From DAIDKA01 sp035487155 (GTDB lineage: Bacteria > Pseudomonadota > Gammaproteobacteria > Steroidobacterales > Steroidobacteraceae): a stretch of DNA of 64,000 bases. A program made the position numbers and the translations under genes. This document shows positions 40,861 through 50,178 of the stretch, in pieces. The stretch's first letter is position 1, and each line of letters opens with the position of its first letter. Under the pieces are notes generated by a model, which made no database searches, was not told where the DNA came from, and saw only the letters and a list, made by a program, of their open reading frames with translations. The stretch is taken from NCBI GenBank assembly GCA_035487155.1, contig DATHMK010000053.1:73841-137840 (forward strand). The letters run 5' to 3'.

Positions 40861-41394
40861 ATGAACACACCGGTCATGCCGCTTGATCCCTATGAGTTCC
40901 TTCCCGCAGTCCCCGCGTTCGTGCTCGAGAGCGATGACGCACAGGACGGTAAGCCGCTGGATGCGACCTTCGCGCACTCCTGGGCGGCGGGCAGCAAGGA
41001 CCTCTCGCCCGAACTGCACTGGTCGGGCTTTCCCAAGGCGACGCGCAGTTTCGTGGTGACCTGCTATGACCCGGATGCCGCGACGGGGAGCGGATTCTGG
41101 CATTGGATGCTGATCGGCCTGCCGCCGGGGGTCACTTGCCTGCGGCGTGGCGCCGGAATCGGCAGCGACCTGCCCAAGGGCGCCTTCCATATCCGCAATG
41201 ATCTGGGTGGCAGGGCCTACCTGGGTCCGGCGCCGCCCAAGGGCGATTCGCCGCACCGCTATGTGTTCGCCGTGCATGCCCTGGATGTCCCGGCACTGGA
41301 TGTCACCGAGGATGTGACGCCCGCGTTTGCGGGTTTCAAAATGACCCCGCACACGCTGGCCCGCGCGGTGCTTCGTCCGACCTTCGCGCTCTGA
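40861..41394 (+). CDS. YbhB/YbcL-family (PEBP) protein
   Basis: 177 residues. SPELHWSGFPKATRSFVVTCYDPDAATGSGFWHWMLIGLP is the PEBP anion-binding core, with D-P-D and the HW motif. The second half PPKGDSPHRYVFAVHALDVPAL completes it. Cytoplasmic in this form, as no signal is present. Role of bacterial PEBPs is unclear; kinase inhibition is only by analogy. AGGAGG lies seven bases before the ATG. Confidence 0.92.
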   Translation: MNTPVMPLDPYEFLPAVPAFVLESDDAQDGKPLDATFAHSWAAGSKDLSPELHWSGFPKATRSFVVTCYDPDAATGSGFWHWMLIGLPPGVTCLRRGAGIGSDLPKGAFHIRNDLGGRAYLGPAPPKGDSPHRYVFAVHALDVPALDVTEDVTPAFAGFKMTPHTLARAVLRPTFAL

Positions 41395-41399
41395 GCCGA

Positions 41400-41570
41400 T
41401 CACTCCCCGAAGTACAGCAGCAGACCGACCCCCACCGCGAACATCGCCACGGCGATGATCGCAATCCAAAGGGGAGTGGAGAATGGAACGCTGCGCTCAT
41501 CGTTGCGCTCGGCTTCCCGGATGATCTGTTCCACCGTGCGCTGATCCTGATCCGATGAAGTGGTTCGCAT
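41400..41570 (-). CDS. 56-residue single-helix membrane protein
   Basis: Short gene read directly from the sequence: MRTTSSDQDQ start, acidic helix RTVEQIIREAERNDERS, then one membrane helix (about 33-53, TPLWIAIIAVAMFAVGVGLL). GGAGA lies seven bases before the ATG. The operator-like copy at 41636-41653 is 66 bp upstream and correctly oriented, which supports it as a real gene. No family recognised. Confidence 0.72.
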   Translation of the reverse strand: MRTTSSDQDQRTVEQIIREAERNDERSVPFSTPLWIAIIAVAMFAVGVGLLLYFGE

Positions 41571-41635
41571 CGCGAGCTCTCCTTGCGCCGATGATGGCGC
41601 GAAGACTCACTTAATCAGCAGTGAGCCGCCAGCCA

Positions 41636-41653
41636 CCATTGGACGATGGTGTG
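41636..41653 (-). promoter_or_regulatory. Operator-like site for the 56-residue protein
   Basis: Minus-strand CACACCATCGTCCAATGG. Identical core to the copies at 13696 and 14410. Confidence 0.78.
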
Positions 41654-41673
41654 AGTTGTCAAATCAACACCAA

Positions 41674-41701
41674 GGTATCTGCAACACCATCGTGCAATTG
41701 G
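41674..41701 (+). promoter_or_regulatory. Operator-like site for oprB
   Basis: Plus-strand GGTATCTGCAACACCATCGT then GCAATTGG, 62 bp before the porin ATG. With 41636 it forms an obvious inverted pair. Confidence 0.78.
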
Positions 41702-41763
41702 CACGAGCCGCGATGGGCTGCTCTCATCGAGCCCGGGTAGATTACTTTCAGTGAGCGCCAGTC

Positions 41764-43059
41764 ATGAGAAGCAGGATTGCTGTCAAAGCTTTTGCCCTTG
41801 GAGTCATCGCATGGGCCGGCGCCGCCAAAGCCGGCGCCCCGACGCCCTTTCCCACCGATATCTTCCTCGACTGGGATGGGTTGCGTAATGAACTGCGCGA
41901 CCTCGGGATCGACTTTCGGATTGGCTACACCTCAGAGACCGCGACCAATGTGCAAGGCGGTACGCAGGAAGGGGTGACCTATGATGACCAGTTCACCTTC
42001 AGCCTGGGGTTTGACCTGCAGAAGCTCCTGGATCTCAACCAGGCGAAATTTCAGGTGACGGTCACAGACCGCAATGGCCAGAATCTGAGCAGCGTCGAGG
42101 ACCTGCAGTCACTACAGCAGGTCCAGGAAATCTATGGGCGGGGCCAGACCTGGCTGCTCACCCAGTTCTGGTACGACCAGAAATATTTCGGCGATACCCT
42201 CGACTGGAAGATCGGCCGGCTCACCGAGGGTGAGGATTTCGCGGCCTTCTCCTGCGAATTCATGAACCTCACGTTTTGCGGGGCACAGCCGGGCAACCTG
42301 GTCGGCAACTACTGGTACAACTGGCCGATCAGCCAGTGGGGCACCAGGTTCAAGGTCAACATCGCCACTTTCGGCTACGTCCAGGTGGGTGCCTTCGTGG
42401 TCAATCCCAGCTACCTGTTGCAGAAGTATGCCTTCGACTTCGGCAATCCCATCGGCGCCACCGGCGCGTTGCTGCCCTTTGAAATCGGCTGGCTGCCGGT
42501 TTTCGGTGATGGGCTCGACGGCAGCTACAAGTTCGGTGCCTGGTACAACACCTCAAGAGGCGCCGACGTATTCGAAAATACGGCCCGGCAGCCCCTGGTG
42601 CTCGATGGCGGCCAGCCGCTGGTGCGCGATGGCTCCTATGGGGAGTACATCAACTTCCAGCAGCGATTGACCGGGACGGCCGAACTCGCCCGCGGCATCA
42701 GTGTCTTCCTGAACGCCACTTCAGCGGACCGGCGCACCGCCGTCCTGGACAAGCAGGTGACCCTGGGCATGTTCGACAGTGGCATCATCGGCTGGCGCCC
42801 GAAGGACAAACTCGGCGTTGCCATCGGTGGCACCCACGTCAACAGCCGTGTCGCGGCCGGTGAGAGGTTGCAGGACCTGCTGGGGGAGGACGCGGTTCCC
42901 ATCCAAAGCTCCGAATACGTCGGCGAGGTCTTCTATGCCGCCGAGCTCGCCCCCTGGATTGAGCTGCGGCCGAATGTCCAGTATGTCCGCCACCCGGGCG
43001 GCACCTCGCAGAACACCGATGATGTGATCGTGGGCCTGAGGCTCGCCGCCAATTTCTGA
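41764..43059 (+). CDS. OprB-type carbohydrate-selective porin
   Basis: 431 residues with a signal peptide (about 1-23, ending AKAG). OprB pattern: LRNELRDLGIDFRIGYTSETATNVQGG, then LDWKIGRLTEGEDFAAFSCEFMNLTFCG, NYWYNWPISQWGTR, and a terminal Phe (LRLAANF) typical of outer-membrane barrels. Two Cys flank the conserved FMNLTFC loop. Outer membrane channel for sugars or other small solutes. A hairpin follows the gene. Confidence 0.88.
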   Translation: MRSRIAVKAFALGVIAWAGAAKAGAPTPFPTDIFLDWDGLRNELRDLGIDFRIGYTSETATNVQGGTQEGVTYDDQFTFSLGFDLQKLLDLNQAKFQVTVTDRNGQNLSSVEDLQSLQQVQEIYGRGQTWLLTQFWYDQKYFGDTLDWKIGRLTEGEDFAAFSCEFMNLTFCGAQPGNLVGNYWYNWPISQWGTRFKVNIATFGYVQVGAFVVNPSYLLQKYAFDFGNPIGATGALLPFEIGWLPVFGDGLDGSYKFGAWYNTSRGADVFENTARQPLVLDGGQPLVRDGSYGEYINFQQRLTGTAELARGISVFLNATSADRRTAVLDKQVTLGMFDSGIIGWRPKDKLGVAIGGTHVNSRVAAGERLQDLLGEDAVPIQSSEYVGEVFYAAELAPWIELRPNVQYVRHPGGTSQNTDDVIVGLRLAANF

Positions 43060-43076
43060 TCGGCAGAGCACCCGGG

Positions 43077-43112
43077 CCCGCCGCAGTGCGCACAGTGGCG
43101 CATCGCGGCGGG
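43077..43112. terminator. Hairpin between convergent genes
   Basis: CCCGCCGC at 43077-43084 pairs with GCGGCGGG at 43105-43112, with more pairing inside (GTGCGCA region). No U tract on either strand. Placed between oprB and the convergent gene at 43130, so a bidirectional stop is plausible. Confidence 0.5.
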
Positions 43113-43129
43113 CGGGTTGCGGGGGCCCG

Positions 43130-43585
43130 CTAGTTGCTCAACGTGAGCTTCACGCCTGCCCCAGAGAGGTTGAAGCGCAATCCCTGCTCGGTCTCCACCA
43201 GCTTGATGATCACGCCATGCTCATTCTTCAGGTACGAGGCACCGGCGCCGCCGCCGAGCGCAATACCCGCCGAAGCGACGGTGTAATTTCCCGAGAAGTC
43301 GCTCAGGTGGGCCAGGTTGTACACCTCACCAGTGGCCGTGACACTCGAGACCCCGGCGTCCACCACCGACAGGCCGGAGATCTTGAACTTGTGTCCCTTG
43401 CCCTTGAACTCGAGCTTGCCATTACCCCACTCCCAGCCGAGGCCGGCTGCCACACTGGTCGCTTTCAGCGACACCGTGGCATCCGGCGAGGAGCTGTCCG
43501 GCACGGGCACCGTGTCGGACGTGGGGTCCGCCACCGCCGCTCCGCAGACCAACATCATTGTCGCCATTGAAACTAGGACTCGCAT
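43130..43585 (-). CDS. Exported conserved protein, paralogue of 15683-16138
   Basis: 151 residues. GGAGGAAT precedes the ATG. Signal peptide about 1-19 (VSMATMMLVCGAAVAD), then a repeated beta pattern: SVAAGLGWEWGNGKLEFKGKGHKF, VTATGEVYNLAHLSDFSGNYTVASAG, and a C-terminal YLKNEHGVIIKL ... GAGVKLTL. It aligns along the domain with the cytoplasmic protein at 15683. No named family recognised with certainty. Confidence 0.75.
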   Translation of the reverse strand: MRVLVSMATMMLVCGAAVADPTSDTVPVPDSSSPDATVSLKATSVAAGLGWEWGNGKLEFKGKGHKFKISGLSVVDAGVSSVTATGEVYNLAHLSDFSGNYTVASAGIALGGGAGASYLKNEHGVIIKLVETEQGLRFNLSGAGVKLTLSN

Positions 43586-43837
43586 AATTCCTCCATTGGA
43601 ACCGAAGACCAATCGCACCTCCGCGGGAACATTCCGCGTGCCCAAAGGCTAGCGCGCCCCCTTTCCCGGGGCCTTGCATGAACGAGCGGTTTCTTGCCTC
43701 ATGGTGCGGCGCTCGCAAGTCGCGCCGAAGGTAGCGGCATAAGCGTTCAATTACGCGCACCACATTCAAGTGCCGATGACGATAGAGAGGCATTGTCGCG
43801 GCACTATGTGCCGACAAAGATCCTTGTGACGGCGGCG

Positions 43838-44962
43838 ATGGCGCCGGAGGCCGATCGGGCTGTCGTCGACTGCCATGCGGAGACGGAGGGCGACACCCGC
43901 GTGACGTTGTATGGACGGTGGGACATTCGCGCCATACACGAGCGCCCGCACGAGCTCCTGAGGTGTCTGGAGTCGGCGGCGACGCGCGCGACGTGCTGGG
44001 ATCTGACCCAGATCCGGGATATCGATGCCGCCGGCGCGACCCTGATGTGGCACGCATGGAACCGGCAGCGACCGCGGCAGCTGTCGCTGCGCAGCGAAGA
44101 TGCCTGGGTATTCGACAATCTGGCGCAATTAGCCTCCGCGCCAGCGCAGGTCCGGCCGGCGGCCGGGGCCGAGATCATCGCCCTCCTGGGGCGCGCCGGC
44201 CTGGGCATCCTCACGACGAGCCGCGACCTGCTCGGGCTGCTCGGCGCGGCGGCCATCGATGGGGTCGCCATGCTGCGTTCCTTGCGGGATATTCCGCGCC
44301 GCGAGATCACGGCCACCATCTTTCGCAGCGGGGCCCAGGCGCTGGCCATCTCCGGATTGGTCGGGTTTCTGATCGGCATCGTGCTGTGTTACCTGTCGGG
44401 CGAACAGTTGCGCGAAATCGGCGCCGAGTCCTATATCGTGAATCTCACGGGCTTCGCGGTGTTTCGTGAGCTGGGCCCGATCCTTGCGGCCCTCCTCAAT
44501 GCGGGCCGTTCCGGATCGGCGATGACCGCCCATATCGGCGTCATGCGCGTCACCGGCGAGCTCGAGGCCCTCTCGGTGCTGGGTATTTCCCCCGTGCGGC
44601 GGCTGGTGGTACCCAAGCTCATTGGCCAAGTGGTGGCCTTGCCACTGGTGGTGGCGTGGACCGATATGACGGCGATCGCGGGCGCGATGGCCGGCGCGCG
44701 GCTGCAGCTTGGAATCGCACCCGGCGATTTCCTGCGCGGCATCGTTCAGGTCATTCCACTCTCCAGCGTGCTGTTCGGGATCGGCAAGGGGGCTTTATTT
44801 GGCGCCACCATCGCGCTGATCAGCTGCCATTTTGGATTTCGCGTCAAACCGGATTCGGAGAGCCTGGCTGCAGGCACCACCCGGGCAGTGGTGAGCGGCC
44901 TGACCGCGGTACTGGTGATCGATGCGGCACTGGCCATCGCATTTTCTCATCTGGGTATGTGA
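43838..44962 (+). CDS. mlaE: MlaE-type ABC transporter permease with N-terminal STAS-like domain
   Basis: 374 residues from this ATG; the frame is open further upstream and a GTG at 43826 is possible. The N-terminal 85 residues look like a STAS domain (VTLYGRWDI, WDLTQIRDIDAAGATLMWHAW), followed by the permease: FRSGAQALAISGLVGFLIGIVL, VFRELGPILAALLNAGRSGSAMTAHIG, ELEALSVLGISPVRRLVVPKLIG. In the Mla/MCE systems it moves phospholipids with MlaF and an MCE protein. First gene of the four-gene operon. Confidence 0.9.
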   Translation: MAPEADRAVVDCHAETEGDTRVTLYGRWDIRAIHERPHELLRCLESAATRATCWDLTQIRDIDAAGATLMWHAWNRQRPRQLSLRSEDAWVFDNLAQLASAPAQVRPAAGAEIIALLGRAGLGILTTSRDLLGLLGAAAIDGVAMLRSLRDIPRREITATIFRSGAQALAISGLVGFLIGIVLCYLSGEQLREIGAESYIVNLTGFAVFRELGPILAALLNAGRSGSAMTAHIGVMRVTGELEALSVLGISPVRRLVVPKLIGQVVALPLVVAWTDMTAIAGAMAGARLQLGIAPGDFLRGIVQVIPLSSVLFGIGKGALFGATIALISCHFGFRVKPDSESLAAGTTRAVVSGLTAVLVIDAALAIAFSHLGM

Positions 44963-44969
44963 GCGCGGC

Positions 44970-45731
44970 ATGGTCACACCCATCATTGCCGTCAAGGGGT
45001 TGGAGACCCGCCTGGACGGGGTCGTGATCCATCGCGACCTGAACCTCGAGGTGCAGCGAGGCGAGACGCTGGCCATCATCGGCAGTTCAGGCGGCGGCAA
45101 GACCACGCTGCTGAAGCTGATGCTGGGACTGATCAAGCCCGATCGCGGCACCGTACGGGTCCTGGATTCGGACATGTCGGCCCTCACCCCCGGCAAACGC
45201 CGGCAATGGGCGAGCCACTCCGGAGTGGTCTTTCAGGGCGGGGCGCTGTTCAGCGCGCTGAGCGTGTTTGACAACGTCGCCCTGCCGGTACGCGAGGCGC
45301 GCTGGTGGCCGGAGGAGCTGCTCACTGAGCTGGTGCTCGTGACCCTGCATGCCACGGGTATCGATAGCCAGGATGCCCACAAGCTCCCCGCGGAGCTCTC
45401 CGGGGGCATGGTCAAGCGCGTGGCGCTCGCCCGCGCTCTGATCCTCAAGCCGGATCTGCTGTTCATGGATGAACCCACCGCGGGTTTGGATCCGGAGCAG
45501 TGCCATGCAGTCGTTGGTCTCATTGCGCGATTGCGCGAGGTGTTCAAACTCACCGTCGTCATGGTGACACACGATGTGGATTCCTTGAGTGCCCTGGCGG
45601 ATCGGGTCGCCGTGGTCGCTGAGCAGCGCATCATCGTGGCCGCGCCGCTGGCGGAGGTCATCCGCTTCCCGCACCCCTTCGTCCAGCACTTCTTCGAGGG
45701 ACACGGCGCTCACAGTGTCAAGGCGGCATAG
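44970..45731 (+). CDS. mlaF: MlaF-type ABC transporter ATPase
   Basis: 253 residues. Walker A GSSGGGKTTLLKL, Q-loop VVFQGGALF, signature LSGGMVKRVALARAL, Walker B LLFMDEPTAGLDP, switch His in VMVTHDVDSL. Seven bases after mlaE and five before the MCE gene. Confidence 0.95.
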   Translation: MVTPIIAVKGLETRLDGVVIHRDLNLEVQRGETLAIIGSSGGGKTTLLKLMLGLIKPDRGTVRVLDSDMSALTPGKRRQWASHSGVVFQGGALFSALSVFDNVALPVREARWWPEELLTELVLVTLHATGIDSQDAHKLPAELSGGMVKRVALARALILKPDLLFMDEPTAGLDPEQCHAVVGLIARLREVFKLTVVMVTHDVDSLSALADRVAVVAEQRIIVAAPLAEVIRFPHPFVQHFFEGHGAHSVKAA

Positions 45732-45736
45732 CGGCG

Positions 45737-46684
45737 ATGGAGAACAAATCCTACACCATGGCTGCCGGTGTCTTCGTGGTGGTGCTGCTGGCGCTGCTGA
45801 TCGGCGCCATCCTCTGGTTCAACGATCGCGGTCAAAGTCACGGAGCGCTGTATGACCTCATCACGAGCTCCTCGGTGGCAGGCCTGAGGGTGGGTGCGAA
45901 CGTGACCTTGCGTGGCGTCCAGGTCGGGCAGGTGCAGAGCATCCAGTTCGACAGCGACGACCCATCGAGCATCCGGGTCCGCGTCGCGGTGGATCCGCGG
46001 TTCGTGCTGCGTAAGGGCACTTTCGCCACGCTCAGCGTCCAGGGTCTGACCGGGGATGCCTACGTGGAGCTGGATTTTCCCAGCCAGGCGCACGAGGTCC
46101 TGACCACCAGCGCCACCAGCCCTGCGAGAATACCCCTGCGGCTGTCGGCCTGGGCGTCGCTTCCGGCCACCGGCGAGCAGTTCCTCACCTCCTTCACCAA
46201 TACCCTCGGTCGCGTGGATTCGGTCTTAAGCCCGGAGAACTCACAGCATCTGTCGCGCATGCTCATCGACTTCTCCGCGGCCGCCGAGCAGGTGACGGCG
46301 CTGGCACACGACCTGCGACCGGCCGCCAGCCGCGTGGACATCCTCACGCTGGAGGCCGATGACACGCTGCGATCCGCGCACCAGACCCTGGAGGACATTG
46401 ATCGGCTGGCGGTGGGCTTCCGGGGCCATCTTGGCGCATTGGATCAGGTGGGAGAAGGCGCCCATCAGACGGGACTTGCCGCGCAAGGCATACAGCAGGC
46501 GCTGGTGGGGGAGTCGCTGCCGAAGCTTGATCGGCTGCTGGATGGCCTTGCGCAGAATTCGGATGCCCTGCAGGAGCTGCTCGAGGAACTGCGGCAGCAG
46601 CCCCAAAGTGTGCTGTTCGGAACCGCACCGCCCGCGCCCGGTCCGGGAGAGCGTGGTGCCGCATCGAAGGGGAGCCACCCATGA
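45737..46684 (+). CDS. mlaD: MCE/MlaD-domain protein
   Basis: 315 residues. One N-terminal helix (about 8-28) anchors it; the MCE domain (about 40-115) reads SSVAGLRVGANVTLRGVQVGQVQSIQFD, VRVAVDP and LTGDAYVELDF. A long helical tail (about 145-300) is probably a needle or coiled-coil assembly. It shuttles lipid from the permease across the periplasm. Overlaps the next gene by four bases (ATGA). Confidence 0.92.
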   Translation: MENKSYTMAAGVFVVVLLALLIGAILWFNDRGQSHGALYDLITSSSVAGLRVGANVTLRGVQVGQVQSIQFDSDDPSSIRVRVAVDPRFVLRKGTFATLSVQGLTGDAYVELDFPSQAHEVLTTSATSPARIPLRLSAWASLPATGEQFLTSFTNTLGRVDSVLSPENSQHLSRMLIDFSAAAEQVTALAHDLRPAASRVDILTLEADDTLRSAHQTLEDIDRLAVGFRGHLGALDQVGEGAHQTGLAAQGIQQALVGESLPKLDRLLDGLAQNSDALQELLEELRQQPQSVLFGTAPPAPGPGERGAASKGSHP

Positions 46685-47283
46685 CCCGTGCGAGTCTGGC
46701 CTTGATGCTGTTGTGCCTGGTGGGCTGCGCGAGCTCCCGAGCCCCCCCGCGACAATTCGACCTGGGGGATTTCGATGCCCTGGGGAAGCGTTCCAGCACC
46801 CTGAGCATGAACCTGATCGTGGCCGACGTCGGTCAACCGAGCTGGATGCGGACCCGGGACATATTTTACCGCCTGGACTATGAGTCCCCGCCGCGCCCGC
46901 AACGCTACTCGATCAATCAGTGGGTGGCGACCCCCGGGGAGCTCGTGACCCTGCGGTTGCGTCAGGCGGTGCAAGCCGCCAATGCGGGTTTTACCTTGCC
47001 GACCTCCAGTGTCACCGGTGATTTTCTACTGCAGACCTCCCTGGATGAGTTCACCCAGGCCTTCAGCACGACGACCCAAAGCCAATGCATTCTTCAGCTG
47101 CGCGCCTCGCTGTGGGGGATTGATGGTCGGATGGTTGCTCAGCACGTATTTCGGATTGCGGATCCCGCGCCCAGCGCCGATGCGCGCGGGGCCGCGCTGT
47201 GCCTGGGCGCGGCGGTCAATCGCCTCAGTGATGAGATCGTGCAATGGTTGAGCGCGGCGAAAGTCGGGACGCCCAAGAATTAA
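46681..47283 (+). CDS. ABC-type transport auxiliary lipoprotein (PqiC-like)
   Basis: 200 residues. Lipobox VGCAS near residue 16. The body fits the ABC_trans_aux pattern: QFDLGDFDA, LIVADVGQPSWMRTRDIFYRLDYESP, RYSINQWVATPGELVTLRLRQAV. Outer-membrane-side partner of MCE transporters. Ends the Mla operon. Confidence 0.85.
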   Translation: MTRASLALMLLCLVGCASSRAPPRQFDLGDFDALGKRSSTLSMNLIVADVGQPSWMRTRDIFYRLDYESPPRPQRYSINQWVATPGELVTLRLRQAVQAANAGFTLPTSSVTGDFLLQTSLDEFTQAFSTTTQSQCILQLRASLWGIDGRMVAQHVFRIADPAPSADARGAALCLGAAVNRLSDEIVQWLSAAKVGTPKN

Positions 47284-47297
47284 CCGGAGAACCCCTT

Positions 47298-47537
47298 ATG
47301 AGCACCATCATCTATAAAGTCGTGAAACATGACGGCGGCTGGGCCTACAAGGCCAATGAAACGTTTTCCGAGCCTTTTCGCACGCGAGAGGCGGCGCGCC
47401 AGGCTGCCAGACTTGCCGCCAGGGAGCAGGCGGAGCCGGGCGAGAGCGCGAAGATTTCCTATGAGGATGCGAAGGGACGCTGGCATAGCGAGGTGGAGGC
47501 CGGTGATGATCGGCCGAGCGCCAGTGTCGAGGATTGA
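47298..47537 (+). CDS. DUF2188-like small protein
   Basis: 79 residues. YKVVKHDGGWAYKANETFSEPFRTREAARQAARLAAREQAEPGESAKISYEDAKGRWHSE has the HDGGW start and the double-stranded pattern of DUF2188 proteins. Soluble. CCGGAGA lies nine bases before the ATG. Just past the Mla operon and convergent with the TonB receptor. Role unknown. Confidence 0.8.
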   Translation: MSTIIYKVVKHDGGWAYKANETFSEPFRTREAARQAARLAAREQAEPGESAKISYEDAKGRWHSEVEAGDDRPSASVED

Positions 47538-47538
47538 C

Positions 47539-50013
47539 TCAGAACCTGACCCCCAGCTCCAGGGCCGCCATGCGCGGGGTACCCAGCACCACCGAATCCA
47601 CACCGACCGCTGCGCCAAAACCCAAACCGCCCACCTCATATTGCCTATTGAGCATGTTCCTCACATAGGCCGCCGCGTGGACCCTGGAGCCGGCAATGTC
47701 GTTCCATTCGACTCTGGCGTTCAGCAACGCGTAACCGCCGATCTTGGTGTTGGGGTCGAGCGGCCCGATGCCATCGGCGGGGACGTTCACGCTTGCGGCG
47801 AAGTTGGTGTAGTAGAAGTAACTCTGCGAGTACAGGTCCTGCCGGAGGACCAGTTGGCCCAGGGCGTTCGGCAGGGCATGGACGAATCGCAGGTACAGGG
47901 AGCCCGAATTGCGCGGGGCATCGCCATAGGGTCCCAGGATCACCGAGAGGTTCTCGATCGCACCCGTCAGGGCGTCGACCTGCGAAAAATGGGTACTGCC
48001 ATCGGTATAACGCGCATCGGTGTACGCATAGTAGACGCCGGCCTGTAACCAGGGAGTCAGATCGATGGGCGCATCCAGCTCGAAGCCGTCGACTTGAGTC
48101 TTGGCCGCATTGACGGTGAACGAGGAAACACCCGAATAGACGACACGCTGCGCGTCTCGTACTCGTTCCTCGTACACGTCCGCGTTGAGGCGCACGGGAA
48201 ACGGGCCCAATCGACCCGCGTACTTGATACCAAGCTCCAGATCGCGGGCAAATTCGGGCTTGAATGCATCGATGTTGGTCGCGCCGGTGCTGGTCTGAAC
48301 GGTACTGCCGCCGTTGAAGCCGCCGACTCGAAAACCGCCATGCTGCGCGAGGTAGAGCAACGCCTGCGGCGTGAGCTGATAATCGAGCCCCAGCGTCCAA
48401 CTCGGCTCGCGCTCGCTCAAGGTCGGGGGCAAGGGCACGCCTGCCAGCTGGTGCGTATCCTCAGGCACGCTGCCATCATCGACATAGTGGAAATTGATGT
48501 CTTCCCAGGTTTCCCGATAGCCTGCCGTTGCCTTCAGATTGTCGATGAGTTCGTAATTGGCCTGTCCGAACAAGGCTCGCGATTCCTCATCAGTCTCGAA
48601 GTTGTAGCGAAAGCCACCGGGGACCCCGCATCCCCCCGGATTCTCCGGGGTCACGGGAAATGCGATGGAACCGCAGCCGAGGTTCCCGGGGGAATCATCC
48701 CCCTCGTTGTCGCGGTCGTAGTAGGCGCCGAGGAGATAGTTGAGCCGTTTGGCGAGCCCCAAACCGGCCAGCTGCAGCTCATCGGAGTATTGCTCGGTGG
48801 AATAGTGGTTGCCCTCAATATCCGAGCCACCGTTTAATCCCACCGTCACCACATCAAAGGGGCTGCCATCGGCGTCCAGGCGGTCACGTGAATTGACCTG
48901 GTTGTAGCCGGCAATGTTCTTGATGGAGAGGTCATCGTTGAGCGTGTAGGTGGTCCTGTTGACCGCTTCCTTCAGTAGCGCGTCGTGCGCATCGTCGGAG
49001 TCATTCCAGACATCCCAGAAAGGTTGCTTGCTCTGGAAGGCGATGAAGTTGAGCAGGCCGTTGTACGCGGCGAGCTTCGCCGGATACTCACCCCCGGTGG
49101 GCAGTCCGGGCGGAAAGAGTTCGGCGCCCACGCAGCTGGGGCTGGGTGGGCAGTCGATGTTGGCGCTGGTGATCTTGAGCGCACCGGAGTCCCCGCCCTG
49201 CCTGCCGTACTGAAGGGTGGTCGTGTTCTGCAGCGCCTCCAGCGGGGTCAACAACAAGGTGCCGCGGAAATTTCTATTATCCAGCGAGCCTTCATCGATG
49301 TTGAGATAGAGGTTCTGTTCATAACCATCCCGATGCTCATCCTCCGCGGCGAAGCGAACCGAGGCCCACTGAGCGAGCGGGAGCGTGACCGCACCCTCGA
49401 CCTTCTGTTCATTGAAATTCCCGGCGGTGTAGTCGAAATAGCCCTCCAGCTCCTGGCCGGGCTGCGTGCTCGTATACAGGATCGCGCCGCCGGTCGCATT
49501 GCGGCCGAAGAGCGTGCCCTGGGGTCCTTTCAAAACCTGCACCGACTGCAGATCAAAGAAAGTGGTGGCGCTGGTCCCGCCCGTCTGAAATTCGTCGAAA
49601 TACGCGAGCACCGTGGGAGCGGTGTAGGAGTAGGCATCCAGTGCCTGTCCGCGGATCGAGAAAGCGAGCTGATTGGTGGAGGATGAAGCCACGGTGACCA
49701 ATCCGGGCACCGCAGTCTGCAGCTCCTGCTCAGTGGTGACGTGCTGCTCGGCCAGCACCGAGGCGGGCAACGCAACGACGCTGACCGGCACCTTTTCGAG
49801 CTCTTCGTTCTGCCGTCGTGCGGTGACGATGATTTCTGGAAGGGCAGCCGAATCGGCATCATCGCTCACCGTGGTGGCGGCATCTGATGCAGCGCAAATA
49901 TTACAAATTGTTCCGAGCGCGAGCCCTGTCAGAATCGCCACAGACGGTGCTCGCCATTGGCGGGGGAATGAACACCACCCGGGCGTAGTCACAATCAACA
50001 GGTTCGAAGTCAT
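47539..50013 (-). CDS. TonB-dependent outer-membrane receptor
   Basis: 824 residues. The signal peptide is at about 15-40, then a TonB-box-like IIVTARRQNEELEKVPVSV, plug motifs (VPGLVTVASS, IRGQALDAYSYTAPTVLAYFDEF, VQVLKGPQGTLFGRNATGGAILYTS) and a barrel ending in LGVRF with a terminal Phe. The pattern is the iron-complex/pesticin group, often with siderophores, but the substrate cannot be told. It shares a promoter region with the kinase gene at 50179. Confidence 0.93.
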   Translation of the reverse strand: MTSNLLIVTTPGWCSFPRQWRAPSVAILTGLALGTICNICAASDAATTVSDDADSAALPEIIVTARRQNEELEKVPVSVVALPASVLAEQHVTTEQELQTAVPGLVTVASSSTNQLAFSIRGQALDAYSYTAPTVLAYFDEFQTGGTSATTFFDLQSVQVLKGPQGTLFGRNATGGAILYTSTQPGQELEGYFDYTAGNFNEQKVEGAVTLPLAQWASVRFAAEDEHRDGYEQNLYLNIDEGSLDNRNFRGTLLLTPLEALQNTTTLQYGRQGGDSGALKITSANIDCPPSPSCVGAELFPPGLPTGGEYPAKLAAYNGLLNFIAFQSKQPFWDVWNDSDDAHDALLKEAVNRTTYTLNDDLSIKNIAGYNQVNSRDRLDADGSPFDVVTVGLNGGSDIEGNHYSTEQYSDELQLAGLGLAKRLNYLLGAYYDRDNEGDDSPGNLGCGSIAFPVTPENPGGCGVPGGFRYNFETDEESRALFGQANYELIDNLKATAGYRETWEDINFHYVDDGSVPEDTHQLAGVPLPPTLSEREPSWTLGLDYQLTPQALLYLAQHGGFRVGGFNGGSTVQTSTGATNIDAFKPEFARDLELGIKYAGRLGPFPVRLNADVYEERVRDAQRVVYSGVSSFTVNAAKTQVDGFELDAPIDLTPWLQAGVYYAYTDARYTDGSTHFSQVDALTGAIENLSVILGPYGDAPRNSGSLYLRFVHALPNALGQLVLRQDLYSQSYFYYTNFAASVNVPADGIGPLDPNTKIGGYALLNARVEWNDIAGSRVHAAAYVRNMLNRQYEVGGLGFGAAVGVDSVVLGTPRMAALELGVRF

Positions 50014-50085
50014 GCCAGTGAGTTCTTGCCGATTATTCTGAGGCGTTACTCTAATGCATGAGCGCTGCCGGCAAAATCGGCAGAG

Positions 50086-50106
50086 GGTAATACCTTCGTA
50101 TCATTG
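50086..50106 (+). promoter_or_regulatory. Operator-like site between the TonB receptor and the sensor kinase
   Basis: Plus-strand GGTAATACCTTCGTATCATT(G). The core ATACCTTCGTAT is nearly palindromic, so it could serve either gene. 72 bp to the kinase ATG and about the same to the receptor. Confidence 0.65.
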
Positions 50107-50178
50107 CGAAATGGCGCGAAACGCCGTTCTCTCCCCCTGAAGAAGGCGCCTTGATTTCCCAAAGCGAGAGCCGTCGCC

